The notes under the pieces are model-generated. The model was not told where the DNA came from, searched no databases, and worked only from the letters and a program-made list of their open reading frames with translations. The position numbers and the translations under genes are program-made. Positions 63,952 to 64,000 of a stretch of 64,000 bases of DNA are shown here, piece by piece; within the stretch, counting starts at the first letter, position 1, and every line of letters starts with the position of its first letter. The stretch spans positions 93,921 to 157,920 of the forward strand of contig CAYWLS010000005.1 of assembly GCA_964458605.1 (NCBI GenBank), given 5' to 3'. Source of the stretch: JBBSNV01 sp964458605. Its GTDB lineage: Bacteria > Pseudomonadota > Alphaproteobacteria > Reyranellales > JAQSWP01.

Positions 63952-64000
63952 CTGTGAGCTTTCAGGAGGTTGTCCATCCGGTCCGGACCGGGGAAGCTGA

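Overview
The window is very GC-rich, with strongly G/C-ending codons, and carries a complete Caulobacter-type (cpa/tad) pilus operon. It also has Liv-type amide/urea uptake genes, a CaiB-type CoA-transferase and an HMG-CoA-lyase-like enzyme. This points to an alphaproteobacterium, perhaps a soil Rhodospirillales relative; the genus cannot be fixed from sequence alone. I saw no rRNA, tRNA or CRISPR array.

Region 1 (about 1-16,550, + strand) is a Tad/Flp pilus locus. It opens with a LuxR-type response regulator and a soluble hybrid histidine kinase. Two nearly identical Flp pilins follow, then prepilin peptidase CpaA, CpaB, secretin CpaC, lipoprotein CpaD, CpaE, ATPase CpaF, TadB, TadC, two TadE/F-like minor pilins (one with calcium-loop-like motifs), a VWA-bearing TadG-like protein and a TPR lipoprotein like TadD.

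Region 2 (16,600-34,800) is metabolic and regulatory. It has an MFS exporter divergent from an AraC regulator, an IclR regulator, a decayed aldehyde dehydrogenase, and a small hydrophilic protein with a strong terminator. A long minus-strand cluster then encodes amide uptake and hydrolysis: a signal-less AmiC-like binding protein, a secreted binding protein, LivHMGF, an SDR and an acetamidase/formamidase. A divergent MarR gene and two divergent amidase-signature paralogues lie next to it. A shared ACTTTTCAA-centred site occurs at three promoter regions, suggesting one regulon. A GIY-YIG gene sits between inverted copies of a REP-like repeat.

Region 3 (34,870-39,707) is an accessory island with a DUF6881-like protein, a frameshifted KptA, two immunity-like genes and an 884-residue protein. 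That protein joins phage internal-virion-protein-like sequence to a C-terminal nuclease-like tip. Host genes follow (39,811-44,366).

Region 4 (44,548 to about 63,000) is a partly decayed T7-like prophage. The minus strand reads in T7 order: tail tubular A (broken), tail tubular B, gp13-, gp14-, gp15- and gp16-like internal virion proteins, tail fibre, holin, endolysin, Rz/Rz1. The gp16-like ejection protein ends in a toxin tip homologous to the one in Region 3, and two immunity-like genes follow it. Partial copies of phage genes, FkbM-type methyltransferases, an ATP-grasp enzyme and fibre fragments fill the right-hand part.

The most interesting system is this pair of toxin-immunity loci. Nuclease-like tips are fused to proteins that a T7-like virion would inject into a target cell. 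Each is followed by the same two immunity-like domains, separate in one locus and fused in the other.
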